DNA of 10,459 bases from Anaerolineaceae bacterium (GCA_028714615.1 JAQTMA010000024.1:1-10459), one strand, 5' to 3'. Counted from the stretch's first letter, positions 1 through 6,782 are shown. Program-made: numbers and translations. The notes: generated by a model not told the origin, from the letters alone.

Positions 1-301
1 AGATACACAGCAATGGAGAGCCGGCGCACCATCCTCGCGCCCGTAGCCTCGATCCCATTCAACCTGTATCATGTGAGTAGATGGATAGCCTGCAACCCCG
101 GACCCAACCCGGATTTCGTCTTCACCCTGGATCGTAGGGATCGGAGTTTGAGCTCCGGGCCTTTACGGGCAAACATGCGAGGACGAATCCCGTAATAGCA
201 AGAGTTATCAGCACATAGCAGCGAACGTAAATCCCGTTTCCGCTCGATTTTGGCAAAGGTTTGGCAAAGCGGTTTGCTATCGTATTCACAACGGAGGCCG
301 G
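1..301. other. Non-coding stretch at the left edge, upstream of a small plus-strand gene
   Basis: I see no gene I can support here. The open frames on both strands (a 60-codon plus frame from 13, and a 118-codon minus frame over 122-478) lack a good ribosome binding site and read as unrecognisable sequence, and the minus one is antisense to the better candidate at 302-550. No tRNA or rRNA pattern is visible. The right half is more AT-rich and holds an 11-base tandem repeat (249-270). It ends in a Shine-Dalgarno at 293-297, so it is probably the promoter region of the small gene. A weak promoter guess is TTGGCA at 250-255 with TGCTAT at 275-280, but the 19-base spacing is long and I do not rely on it. 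Confidence 0.4.
249..270. repeat. Two tandem copies of an 11-base unit upstream of the small gene
   Basis: The unit TTTGGCAAAGG (249-259) is followed directly by TTTGGCAAAGC (260-270), so the two copies differ only in the last base. The copies are one helical turn apart and end about 30 bases before the start codon at 302. That is a plausible place for an operator or promoter element. It may also be a chance duplication, since nothing else shows that a protein binds here. Confidence 0.35.
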
Positions 302-550
302 ATGCGATTTATCAAAACTTTTATCTTGCACCTGTTTGTCGACCCGGCTGTGCCAGACCGGTTGTGCGGTGATGTTCGCCTCCTGGAAGAACAGGCCAAT
401 TACCCATTTAAGCGCCAGATTGAACTTGAAGAACTGCTTCACATGTTGATCGGTAAATCGCCCGCTGCCATGACCCACCCAACCGGCGGGGAACCACGCC
501 TGGATGAGGATCGCAACCCAAAGAATAGGGAAGCAGATGATGTGAAATAG
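302..550 (+). CDS. Small hypothetical protein (82 aa), Chloroflexota-type
   Basis: This is the only plus-strand gene I support. The ATG at 302 follows GGAGG at 293-297 with a rather short 4-base gap, and the frame ends in TAG at 548-550. Residues 1-12 are hydrophobic and basic (MRFIKTFILHLF), followed by VDP, a charged middle and a stretch LEELLHMLIG at about 41-50. The last 30 residues are highly charged, with no predicted fold. The pattern of a short hydrophobic strand, VDP, basic residues and then a leucine-rich helix resembles short unnamed proteins that I recall from Chloroflexota genomes. That resemblance is from memory and not from a search. There is no signal peptide or membrane helix of useful length. 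It converges with livM, with a 45-base gap holding a hairpin. Function unknown. It could still be a chance frame, but the ribosome binding site and the location outside the operon favour a real gene. Confidence 0.55.
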   Translation: MRFIKTFILHLFVDPAVPDRLCGDVRLLEEQANYPFKRQIELEELLHMLIGKSPAAMTHPTGGEPRLDEDRNPKNREADDVK

Positions 551-561
551 GGGAGAAGGTG

Positions 562-590
562 AAGGTGCGGCCGGTGATTGGCCGCACCTT
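562..590. terminator. Perfect 11-bp inverted repeat between convergent genes, possible bidirectional terminator
   Basis: The left arm AAGGTGCGGCC (562-572) and right arm GGCCGCACCTT (580-590) are perfectly complementary around a 7-base loop (573-579). It starts 12 bases after the stop of the plus-strand gene and lies 5 bases beyond the livM stop on the other strand, so one hairpin can serve both transcripts. Neither side has an immediate T-run. The plus strand has five T's at 601-605, ten bases beyond the stem, and the minus strand has none. It may act as a weak intrinsic terminator or as a 3' end protecting against exonucleases. Confidence 0.65.
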
Positions 591-595
591 GGATA

Positions 596-1678
596 CTACG
601 TTTTTCCTGGTCCCAACCTTGCTCTCAGGCGGCGCCAGCCTTCCTTCAGGTGGAATGATTTCTGCCGCCAGGTCCCGACGATGCCGAACGGAAGGAATAA
701 GACGATCGCTACGTAGATCGCCCCGCTGATAAAGCTGGCGCTCTCCCCCAGGTAGCGAGTCAGGCCAAAATCGAGCATTTTGAAGATCGCCGCACCGATC
801 AGCGCGCCGTTGAGCGTCCCGACCCCGCCGATCAAGATCATTAACAACGCTTTGACGGTGAAACCCAACCCGGACACATCCGGGGTGACGATCGGTTGGT
901 GGATGGTATACAACATGCCCGCTAAAGCCGCCGTTATCGACGACAGGGTGAGCGCTGCCAGCTTGAAATAGAAGGTGTTAAAGCCGAGCATCTGAGCGCG
1001 CCCTTCATTCTCACGGATGGCTACGCATACCCGCCCGGTCGGCGAATCGACAAATCGCCGGTACACCAGGTACACCAGGAAGGTAAACACCAGCACTACG
1101 AAGTACAGGCGTAGATGCTGGTTGGATGGGTTGAGGAAATCAGGCGGGATCACTCCTTGCAGCCCGACATCTGCACCGGTGTAATCGCCCAATTCACGCG
1201 ATTGGATCACGATGTAAAAGACCTCTGCCAGGCCGAGCGTCACCAGAGCGAAGGTGATGCCTTTCACGCGCGGGAGCACGAGCCCGAACAGGAGGGCTTG
1301 GACGATGCCACCTACGATGACTAACGGGAGGGTCGCCCACAAAGACAGCCCGAAGGACTTAATACAGACACCGGTCAGGTAGGCTCCGACGGCAAAGAAC
1401 ATGGCGTGCCCGAACGACAACAAGCCGGTAATCCCAAAGATCAGGTCGTAGCTGATGGCATAGATGCCCATGATCAGGATCTCAACGACAAACCCCTGTA
1501 AGAACTTGGATGCACCCGGCTCGTTAGCCAGCAGGCTGGGGAGCGGTTGTTTGTCGAAGAGCGCTACCGCAAATGGCAGGCAGACCAGCAAGAGAAAGAC
1601 GAGACCTAAGCCCAGGTGGGGTTGCAGTGTTTTTATCCAGGACGAAGGTTTTGAAATGGGCAGGCTGGAGGTAGACAT
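596..1678 (-). CDS. livM: Branched-chain amino acid-type ABC transporter permease LivM
   Basis: This is the second inner-membrane permease of the LIV/HAAT importer. It pairs with LivH to form the transport channel, which is driven by LivG and LivF. The 360 residues are almost entirely hydrophobic segments. Family hallmarks are GLLSFGHAMFFAVGAY (about 85-100), the cytoplasmic coupling loop with RENEGRAQMLGF (about 222-233) that docks on the ATPase, and IGGVGTLNGALIGA (about 283-296). The length is normal for LivM. The C-terminus is a basic cytoplasmic tail rich in Arg and Lys (about 337-360). The ATG at 1678 is preceded by GGAAGGA eight to fourteen bases upstream and follows the livH stop by only 3 bases, which indicates translational coupling. 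It is the last gene of the transcript and is followed by the hairpin at 562-590. The substrate cannot be read from the permease. Confidence 0.96.
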   Translation of the reverse strand: MSTSSLPISKPSSWIKTLQPHLGLGLVFLLLVCLPFAVALFDKQPLPSLLANEPGASKFLQGFVVEILIMGIYAISYDLIFGITGLLSFGHAMFFAVGAYLTGVCIKSFGLSLWATLPLVIVGGIVQALLFGLVLPRVKGITFALVTLGLAEVFYIVIQSRELGDYTGADVGLQGVIPPDFLNPSNQHLRLYFVVLVFTFLVYLVYRRFVDSPTGRVCVAIRENEGRAQMLGFNTFYFKLAALTLSSITAALAGMLYTIHQPIVTPDVSGLGFTVKALLMILIGGVGTLNGALIGAAIFKMLDFGLTRYLGESASFISGAIYVAIVLFLPFGIVGTWRQKSFHLKEGWRRLRARLGPGKT

Positions 1679-1681
1679 GTC

Positions 1682-3262
1682 TTATTCCTTCCGTCCGAAT
1701 AAACCCTGGGGCAGGGCCAACAAAATGATCACCATGAGCAAGACAGTCGACGCAGGGACGAGGGGAGGCGTCGGTTTGAACGGCGCAGCCAGGAAAGGCA
1801 ACTGGATGCCGAGCTGGCCATACTTGATAATAAACTGCTCCATCAGTCCAACCAGGAAAGAGCCAACCGCCGCGCCTGGAAAGCTGGTCAATCCGCCGAT
1901 AGCGAGCGCGATCAGGGCTTTCACCATGAATGATTCGCCCATAGCGTTCGACAGCCCGATCGACGGGGCTGCGAGCACGCCGCCCAGCGATGCCAGGCCG
2001 ATCCCCAGCCCGTAAACCAGGTTGAACACGCGGCGCACGTTGATCCCGAGCGCTTCAACCATCTGCCGGTCCTGCACGCCCGCCCGGATGATCATCCCCA
2101 GGCGCGAGCGTTGCAGCAGGAACCACACGGTCGCCAGGACGAGCAAACCGATGACCGGCAGGAGGATCTCGTTATATACACGCACACGCCCACCCAGCAG
2201 GCTGACCGTCGAACACTGATGGGCAAGCCAATCGCCCAGGTTGACGGCCGGACAGCCCTGGCCGCTCCCATTGAACAGCTCGGGCTTGGGCATCACGAAT
2301 TCCGGGCGCCCCCAGATGCCCCGCACGATCTCGATCCCCATGGCGCTCAGCCCCAGGCTGAGCATCAACTGGTAGATGGGCCGCGAGTAGAGCGGGCGGA
2401 CCAGTGTGATTTCCAACAGCGATCCTAACCCGAATCCGGCCAGCGTGGCAAACACCACGGCGATGACAAACAGCCAGGTGGTGCTCAGGCTGAGCAGTAA
2501 GGCTGTCAACGGGTCATTGAACCCATACACTAGCAGCCCGCCCAAGGCCAATCCTCCATACTTTGCCAGCGGGGCTATCCCAAGTCGCCTCGTGTCTTGC
2601 CCGGTGGTTTCGTCGCTTTGCCCATGCCGGTTCTGCAGGCCCGCCAGGCTGAAAGCCAGTAGCAGGCTGCCGGCTAGCAAGCTCCCCAGCAACCCGACCG
2701 GTGAAATACCTGTAAGGACTACCGGAACGGGGATGATCCGCGTCCCCTGGTCAGCCTGAAAGCCGTAGGTCACCGGGCTGTTTTGATACTCGTCCGGGTT
2801 CCAACTGGTGATGGGGATGTGCGATAGCCCCACCGCCAGCAGACCAATCGCCAGAGCCAGTCCTACCCACGGCCAAAAACGCTGGAGTGCGCCTTTCAGC
2901 CGCAGCCGGGCAAGAAAGTGCTCCCAGACCGGGCCAAGCTGGAACGCGGAGAGGATCAATAAGATCGGGGTCAATAGATCAACGAAGGTGTCCGGGCGGA
3001 TGTAGATGGTCCAACCCATATATGCCCCGATCATAAAGAGCGTCCCGTGAGCCAGGTTCATAACCCCCATCAAACCAAAGATGATCGAAAAGCCCGATGC
3101 GACTAAGAAGGTGACCGCTCCGACAGAAAGACCGCGCAAGAGTGTGATCACCCAATCCGAAGGCGACATGCCGCTAATGGCCAGGCCGAAGAGCACAGCC
3201 AGGACGCCCAGGGTGATCCCCAGTGTGCGGTTCTTTCTCAGGTTCAAAAGGATAGCATCCAT
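1682..3262 (-). CDS. livH: Branched-chain amino acid-type ABC transporter permease LivH, enlarged by an insertion
   Basis: This is the partner permease of LivM. The N-terminal core (about 40-84) has the family pattern LRGLSVGAVTFLVASGFSII, then NLAHGTLFMIGAYMGW. The core resumes at about 263 with GLGSLLEITLVRPLYSRP and continues to the coupling loop GVQDRQMVEALGINVRRVF (about 395-413), then AIGGLTSFPGAAVGSFLVG (about 454-472). At 526 residues it is much longer than the roughly 290-310 usual for LivH. About 170 residues (88-262, bases 2477-3001) separate the two core parts where relatives have a short loop. This insert contains four or so hydrophobic segments (about 94-110, 130-148, 180-209, 234-248) and polar stretches at 150-178 and 210-228. 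A second enlarged loop (about 318-362) carries Cys337 and Cys350. The frame is open throughout, so this is not a frameshift artefact. Only a weak GGGA precedes the ATG at 3262, 13 bases after the livF stop. Confidence 0.93.
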   Translation of the reverse strand: MDAILLNLRKNRTLGITLGVLAVLFGLAISGMSPSDWVITLLRGLSVGAVTFLVASGFSIIFGLMGVMNLAHGTLFMIGAYMGWTIYIRPDTFVDLLTPILLILSAFQLGPVWEHFLARLRLKGALQRFWPWVGLALAIGLLAVGLSHIPITSWNPDEYQNSPVTYGFQADQGTRIIPVPVVLTGISPVGLLGSLLAGSLLLAFSLAGLQNRHGQSDETTGQDTRRLGIAPLAKYGGLALGGLLVYGFNDPLTALLLSLSTTWLFVIAVVFATLAGFGLGSLLEITLVRPLYSRPIYQLMLSLGLSAMGIEIVRGIWGRPEFVMPKPELFNGSGQGCPAVNLGDWLAHQCSTVSLLGGRVRVYNEILLPVIGLLVLATVWFLLQRSRLGMIIRAGVQDRQMVEALGINVRRVFNLVYGLGIGLASLGGVLAAPSIGLSNAMGESFMVKALIALAIGGLTSFPGAAVGSFLVGLMEQFIIKYGQLGIQLPFLAAPFKPTPPLVPASTVLLMVIILLALPQGLFGRKE

Positions 3263-3275
3263 AAAGGTTCCCAGG

Positions 3276-3983
3276 TTATGCAGCTTCCAGGTAGCGGCGA
3301 ATGGTAACCGGGTCGTTCACCAGGTCGGCCATTTTGCCCTGTTTGACCGAGCAGCCTTCCTCGATGATGACATAATATTCCGCCAAATTGCTGGCCACGA
3401 TAAAGTTCTGTTCGACCAGGAGGATGGTTGACTCCTGGGCGAGTTGGCGGATAGCCGCCATCATCGCTTCGATGATCACCGGGGCCAGGCCTTCGGTCGG
3501 TTCATCGATCATCAGCAGCCGGTTGTCGGGGACCAGAGCGCGCGCGATCGCCAGCATCTGCTGTTGCCCACCCGAAAGATGGGTTCCGGATAGTTGGAAA
3601 AGCCGTCGCAAATCCGGGAACAGGGTGAAGATCAGGTCCTGACGGCGCGCCAGGTCGCCCTTGCGGCGCTCGGCAATCTTCAAGTTCTCTTCGACGCTCA
3701 AGTCTCGGAAGATGGCGCGGTGCTCAGGTACGAACCCGATCCCCAACGAGGCGATCTCGAAGCTGCGCATCCCTTTGAGGTCACACCCCTGGAAGGTCAC
3801 CCGGCCCTGTCTGGGCGGCGTCAGCCCCAGGATCGACTTGAGAGTGGTGGTCTTCCCGGCGCCGTTCCGCCCCAGGAGCGCCGTAATGCTCCGGTCGGGG
3901 ACCTGAACGGTCACCCCTTGTAGGATGTGATACTGGCCGATAAAGGTGTGGATCTGGTCGACTTCAAGCAGGTTCTCGCTCAT
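3276..3983 (-). CDS. livF: Branched-chain amino acid-type ABC transporter ATP-binding protein LivF
   Basis: This is one of the two cytoplasmic ATPases of the importer. In 235 residues it shows Walker A GRNGAGKT (38-45), the LivF-type Q-loop region FVPEHR (84-89, with Glu where other ABC proteins have Gln), the signature LSGGQQQ (136-142), Walker B LLMIDEP (156-162) and a switch region LLVEQN with Gln instead of His. The Q-loop Glu and the switch Gln are usual for LivF and do not indicate a broken enzyme. The length is normal. The start at 3983 lies inside the 3' end of livG (20-base overlap) and has GGAAGG a few bases upstream, so translation is probably coupled to livG. It would form the nucleotide-binding dimer with LivG beneath LivH and LivM. 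Confidence 0.96.
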   Translation of the reverse strand: MSENLLEVDQIHTFIGQYHILQGVTVQVPDRSITALLGRNGAGKTTTLKSILGLTPPRQGRVTFQGCDLKGMRSFEIASLGIGFVPEHRAIFRDLSVEENLKIAERRKGDLARRQDLIFTLFPDLRRLFQLSGTHLSGGQQQMLAIARALVPDNRLLMIDEPTEGLAPVIIEAMMAAIRQLAQESTILLVEQNFIVASNLAEYYVIIEEGCSVKQGKMADLVNDPVTIRRYLEAA

Positions 3984-4764
3984 GGCCCTTCCAGGTGTGT
4001 TGCAGGTTGTATAGCCCTCCGAGGTAGGCGCTCTTGACCGTTTCGTTGCCGGCGATCTCGGCCGGTGTGCCTTCTGCCAACACCCGGCCTTGGTGCATCA
4101 CCGTGATTCGATCGGAAACGTTCATGACCACGTTCATGTTATGTTCGACGAGCATGACCGTCTTGCCCCCGGTCTGCCGGATCGATTGGATCAGGGCAAG
4201 CAATTCAGGGACTTGCTCGGAGGCCATCCCGGCGGTGGGCTCATCCAGCAGCAGCAACTCGGGATCGGGCGCCAGGATCATGCCCAGCTCCAGCTTGCGC
4301 TGGTCGCCGTGCGGTAAAGTGCGCGCCAGCGTTAACGTACGCCCTGCCAAACCCACCTGCTCGATGACCTGGCGGGCGCGTTTGTCATACCTTGTAAACA
4401 CAGCCGCGCTCTGCCAGAAACAGAAATTATCCCGCCCCATCGCCTGGCATGCCAGGCGTATGTTTTCGTAGACGGTCAGGTCGGGGAAAATATTGGTTAT
4501 CTGAAAAGACCTGCCGATGCCGCGATGGATCATGCGGTGCACCGGTTGGTGGGTAATGTCCTGGCCTTTAAAGATGACCCGTCCGTGGGTCGGCTCGAGG
4601 TTGCCGCTGAGCAAATTGAACAGCGTGGTTTTCCCCGCGCCGTTTGGCCCGATGATCGAATGGAATGAGCCAGCCTTTACTTCCAGGCTGACCCCATCCA
4701 CAGCAACCAAAGCGCCGAATTCTTTCCGCAGGAGGTTCGTCTCAAGAATGGTTTCGCTGGTCAT
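3964..4764 (-). CDS. livG: Branched-chain amino acid-type ABC transporter ATP-binding protein LivG
   Basis: This is the other ATPase of the importer. It has 266 residues with Walker A GPNGAGKT (39-46), Q-loop Gln88 in GRSFQITNIF, a signature region LPHGDQR (150-156), Walker B LLLLDEP (170-176) and switch His208 in MLVEHN. The signature Ser is replaced by Pro. LivG proteins vary at this position, so activity is probably kept. About 15 residues extend beyond the usual end near YLGG, and this tail overlaps the start of livF by 20 bases. The only usable start is the ATG at 4764, because in-frame stops lie close upstream. No Shine-Dalgarno precedes it: the 12 bases before it read AACCCGACAACC, and before those stands a strong hairpin (4777-4819). 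Its translation may therefore be weaker than that of the binding protein. Confidence 0.95.
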   Translation of the reverse strand: MTSETILETNLLRKEFGALVAVDGVSLEVKAGSFHSIIGPNGAGKTTLFNLLSGNLEPTHGRVIFKGQDITHQPVHRMIHRGIGRSFQITNIFPDLTVYENIRLACQAMGRDNFCFWQSAAVFTRYDKRARQVIEQVGLAGRTLTLARTLPHGDQRKLELGMILAPDPELLLLDEPTAGMASEQVPELLALIQSIRQTGGKTVMLVEHNMNVVMNVSDRITVMHQGRVLAEGTPAEIAGNETVKSAYLGGLYNLQHTWKGHEREPA

Positions 4765-4776
4765 GGTTGTCGGGTT

Positions 4777-4819
4777 GGGGAGAAGCGCCGCCTATTATTG
4801 CAAAGCCGGCGCTTCCCCC
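4777..4819 (-). promoter_or_regulatory. Strong intercistronic hairpin between the binding-protein gene and livG
   Basis: On the plus strand GGGG (4777-4780) and GAAGCGCCG (4782-4790) are complementary to CGGCGCTTCCCC and the next C (4807-4819). That gives 13 pairs with one bulged A at 4781 and a 16-base loop (4791-4806). In the minus-strand transcript it begins 11 bases after the stop of the binding-protein gene and ends 12 bases before the livG start. There is no U-run after it, so it is unlikely to be a full terminator. Hairpins at this place in binding-protein operons usually stabilise the upstream message and lower expression of the membrane and ATPase genes. I infer the same role here. 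Confidence 0.7.
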
Positions 4820-4830
4820 ACAGATTCTAC

Positions 4831-6237
4831 CTACTTCGCGAGCTTCCCATAAGGAAGTTTTCCACAGCGGTCCTTTAGCGCCTCAGGGAGCAGGCAGGGT
4901 GGTTCAGGCCGAGTGGTTGAGACGTATTCATAATACTTGAATTCCTTATCGGTCACATTCACGAGTTTCAGAATGTACATATCCTGGATGGCGACGTGGT
5001 CTTCGGGCCGGATGGTGACTTTACCCTTTGGTCCGTCGAACTCAAGGCCTTCCATTGCTTTCGCCAGAGCAGCGCCGCTGACATCACCGTTGGTTTTCTT
5101 CAGTGCAGCGACGAGCATCAGAGCTGCGTTCATGCCATCCCCATCGAACAGATCCGGCGGGACGCCGTAGTTGGCGGTGTCTTTGGTCACCAGGAAATCG
5201 TTGATGGCGTTCTTCGGCGCTGTATAGTGATACAAGATACCACTGGTCGTGCCAATGGCGTCCTTGAAGAAGGTGGGCATCAAGACATTGTCGATGAAGG
5301 TAGAGCCGAGCTTCATCTTCTCCAGCACGCCCTGGTCCTTGGCGGCTTGCATCATGGCCACGAAGCCCGAGCCGGCCCAGGAGACGATCCATGATTCGGC
5401 GCCGGATTTCAAGATTGAATCCATGTAGGGGGTGAAGTCGGTGGTGGTGGTCGGGGCGAAGATGTCATCAGCGACGAACTTTCCACCGTTCACCGTGCAG
5501 GAATCGCGGAATGCTGCCGCGCTGCCGCGTCCAAAGGCATAGTCCGGAGCGATTTGGACAAAGGTCTTGTATTGAGTCGGCAGGTACGTGCACAGGTTCA
5601 TCGCGTCCTGGTAGTTGTTGCGGCTGACGCGGAAGGTGTACTCGTTGAAGTTGACGCCGGTGATGTCATTGGCCGCTGCCGGGGCAACGATCAAGGGAAT
5701 CTTGTTCTCCAGGGCGATGCCTTGCAGCGTAGCTGTCGCACCTGAGCTGGCGGTACCCACCAGGATGTTTACTTTTTGGACGTTGATCAGTTCGCGGGCC
5801 TGGGTCGCGGTGGTATCCGGCGTGCTCTTGTCGTCCACAGCGATTACCTTGATCTCGCAATTATCGATCTTGAAGGTGTTTTCTTTGTCCGCAAGCTTGA
5901 ATACCGGGCCGATACTGCCGGGGGCGCCTGCGGCGTATTCCATGCCGATCATGAAGCTGCGCAGGATCATGGCGCCATAGCTGGCCAGCGCTCCGGAACC
6001 ATCGGTGATCAGGCCGACGACAACCGGAGCCTTGCAGGTCAATCCGGTGGGAGCTGTCGTGGGGGCTACTGCCTGCGGTTCAGTTGGTTTCGGCGCAGGC
6101 GGCGGTGTGGTCGGTTGAGGGACGACCGGTGGGGTCGTCGGTTGGGGCGCAGCGGTCGGGGTGGCAGCCGGTGCACAGGCAGCCATGAGCATGCTGATGA
6201 CCATTAACAAGCTGACGAGGGTGAATACTTTTTTCAT
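4831..6237 (-). CDS. LIV/HAAT-type ABC transporter substrate-binding lipoprotein
   Basis: This is the extracytoplasmic receptor of the importer, with a type I periplasmic-binding-protein fold. In its 468 residues, a basic start (MKKVF) and hydrophobic stretch lead to a lipobox ending MAAC, with Cys21 as the likely lipidated residue. A Pro/Thr/Ala linker of about 45 residues follows, with QPTTPP repeated at 32-37 and 41-46. The ligand-binding domain starts at about 70 (APVVVGLITDGSG) and continues through VGTASSGATAT (160-169), the hinge-side IPLIVAPAAANDITG and QIAPDYAFGRGSA. The linker presumably holds the domain off the membrane. The start at 6237 has an excellent AAGGAG (6245-6250) at 7 bases. 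The ligand is uncertain: the family covers Leu/Ile/Val, other amino acids, amides, urea, aromatic acids and dicarboxylates, and I cannot pick out a clear amino-acid-binding signature. It is first in the transporter operon, so it is likely the most abundantly made component. Confidence 0.93.
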   Translation of the reverse strand: MKKVFTLVSLLMVISMLMAACAPAATPTAAPQPTTPPVVPQPTTPPPAPKPTEPQAVAPTTAPTGLTCKAPVVVGLITDGSGALASYGAMILRSFMIGMEYAAGAPGSIGPVFKLADKENTFKIDNCEIKVIAVDDKSTPDTTATQARELINVQKVNILVGTASSGATATLQGIALENKIPLIVAPAAANDITGVNFNEYTFRVSRNNYQDAMNLCTYLPTQYKTFVQIAPDYAFGRGSAAAFRDSCTVNGGKFVADDIFAPTTTTDFTPYMDSILKSGAESWIVSWAGSGFVAMMQAAKDQGVLEKMKLGSTFIDNVLMPTFFKDAIGTTSGILYHYTAPKNAINDFLVTKDTANYGVPPDLFDGDGMNAALMLVAALKKTNGDVSGAALAKAMEGLEFDGPKGKVTIRPEDHVAIQDMYILKLVNVTDKEFKYYEYVSTTRPEPPCLLPEALKDRCGKLPYGKLAK

Positions 6238-6356
6238 TGCTTTTCTCCTTCACTGGATGGAACAGGTCTTCTTCTGAGTGATGGGCTGATGATATCTTTA
6301 CAGCACTTCGGCGTACAGTTCGACTCTCGCGTACCTCCTTTCGGGTTTCCTCCCGT
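6238..6356 (-). promoter_or_regulatory. 119-base leader between the catabolic cassette and the transporter operon
   Basis: This is the only sizeable gap inside the ten-gene minus-strand run. It holds the ribosome binding site of the binding-protein gene (AAGGAG, 6245-6250). Near its upstream end it has a second perfect Shine-Dalgarno, AAAGGAGGT on the minus strand (6333-6341), with no start codon at a useful distance. The only hairpin close to the MaoC stop is a 4-bp stem (6342-6345 with 6352-6355) without a T-run, so I see no real terminator and read-through is possible. A separate promoter is likely, but the best -35/-10 match I find (TCGAAC and TAAAGA, 17 bases apart, minus strand) fits only three of six bases in each box. 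Confidence 0.4.
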
Positions 6357-6782
6357 TTATACGGAATAGACGATGAGGACCGCCTGGCCGGTGATAACCT
6401 GGCGGCCTTCCTGGTTGATGCATTCCGTTTTCAGTGTGATCAACCGTTTCTCAGGCTGCCAGGCGGTGACTTCCACGACCGCCGTGACGGTATCCCCGAT
6501 AAATACTGGCGCCAGGAACTCGAGCTGTTGGTTCACGTAAACCGAGCCCGGTCCGGGGAGCTTATTGCTCAAGACTGATGAGATCAGCCCGCCAGTCAGC
6601 ATTTCATGCACGGTGCGCTGCCCGAATTTGCTCCGCCGGGCATATTCCGCGTCGACGTGATGCGGATTAAAATCAGCGACCAAACCGGCGTAGGCGCTGA
6701 CATCCGCCTCGGTGAGCGTTTTACTAAAGGTGGCGCGCTGGCCAACCTGCATGTCCGGGTGGCCTACGGGCAAGCCGGTCAT
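6357..6782 (-). CDS. MaoC-like hot-dog fold (R)-specific enoyl-CoA hydratase
   Basis: This is a 141-residue single hot-dog protein of the MaoC/PhaJ type, which adds water to 2-enoyl-CoA (or removes it from 3-hydroxyacyl-CoA). The hydratase motif DFNPHHVD at 37-44 provides the catalytic pair Asp37 and His42, spaced as in PhaJ. A helix-forming stretch VHEMLTGGLISSVL follows at about 58-71, as in the family, and YVNQQLEFLAPVFIGDTVT is the usual second half of the fold. The length is normal for the short form. The start at 6782 overlaps the stop of the upstream gene as ATGA, so the two are translationally coupled. With the thiolase and DUF35 protein it makes a typical acyl-CoA-processing set. The chain length and substrate cannot be told from sequence. 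A non-catalytic or thioester-binding role is less likely because the Asp/His pair is intact. Confidence 0.92.
   Translation of the reverse strand: MTGLPVGHPDMQVGQRATFSKTLTEADVSAYAGLVADFNPHHVDAEYARRSKFGQRTVHEMLTGGLISSVLSNKLPGPGSVYVNQQLEFLAPVFIGDTVTAVVEVTAWQPEKRLITLKTECINQEGRQVITGQAVLIVYSV

Noticed and set aside
122..478. 118-codon minus-strand open frame near the left edge
   Set aside because: It overlaps the better-supported plus-strand gene at 302-550, lacks a Shine-Dalgarno, and has no recognisable domain. It could be weakly considered because it is in the operon's direction, but livM's hairpin stands between.
1464..2015. 183-codon plus-strand open frame across the livM/livH junction
   Set aside because: It is antisense to two certain permease genes, rich in Ser/Pro/Arg as expected from a complementary frame, and has no supporting ribosome binding site.
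6076..6175. Repetitive GGT/CGG-rich stretch considered as a DNA repeat element
   Set aside because: It encodes the Pro/Thr linker of the binding lipoprotein; the repetition is explained by the protein (QPTTPP twice).
6342..6355. Possible terminator after the MaoC gene
   Set aside because: The stem is only four pairs with a 6-base loop and no T-run, so it is too weak to call.
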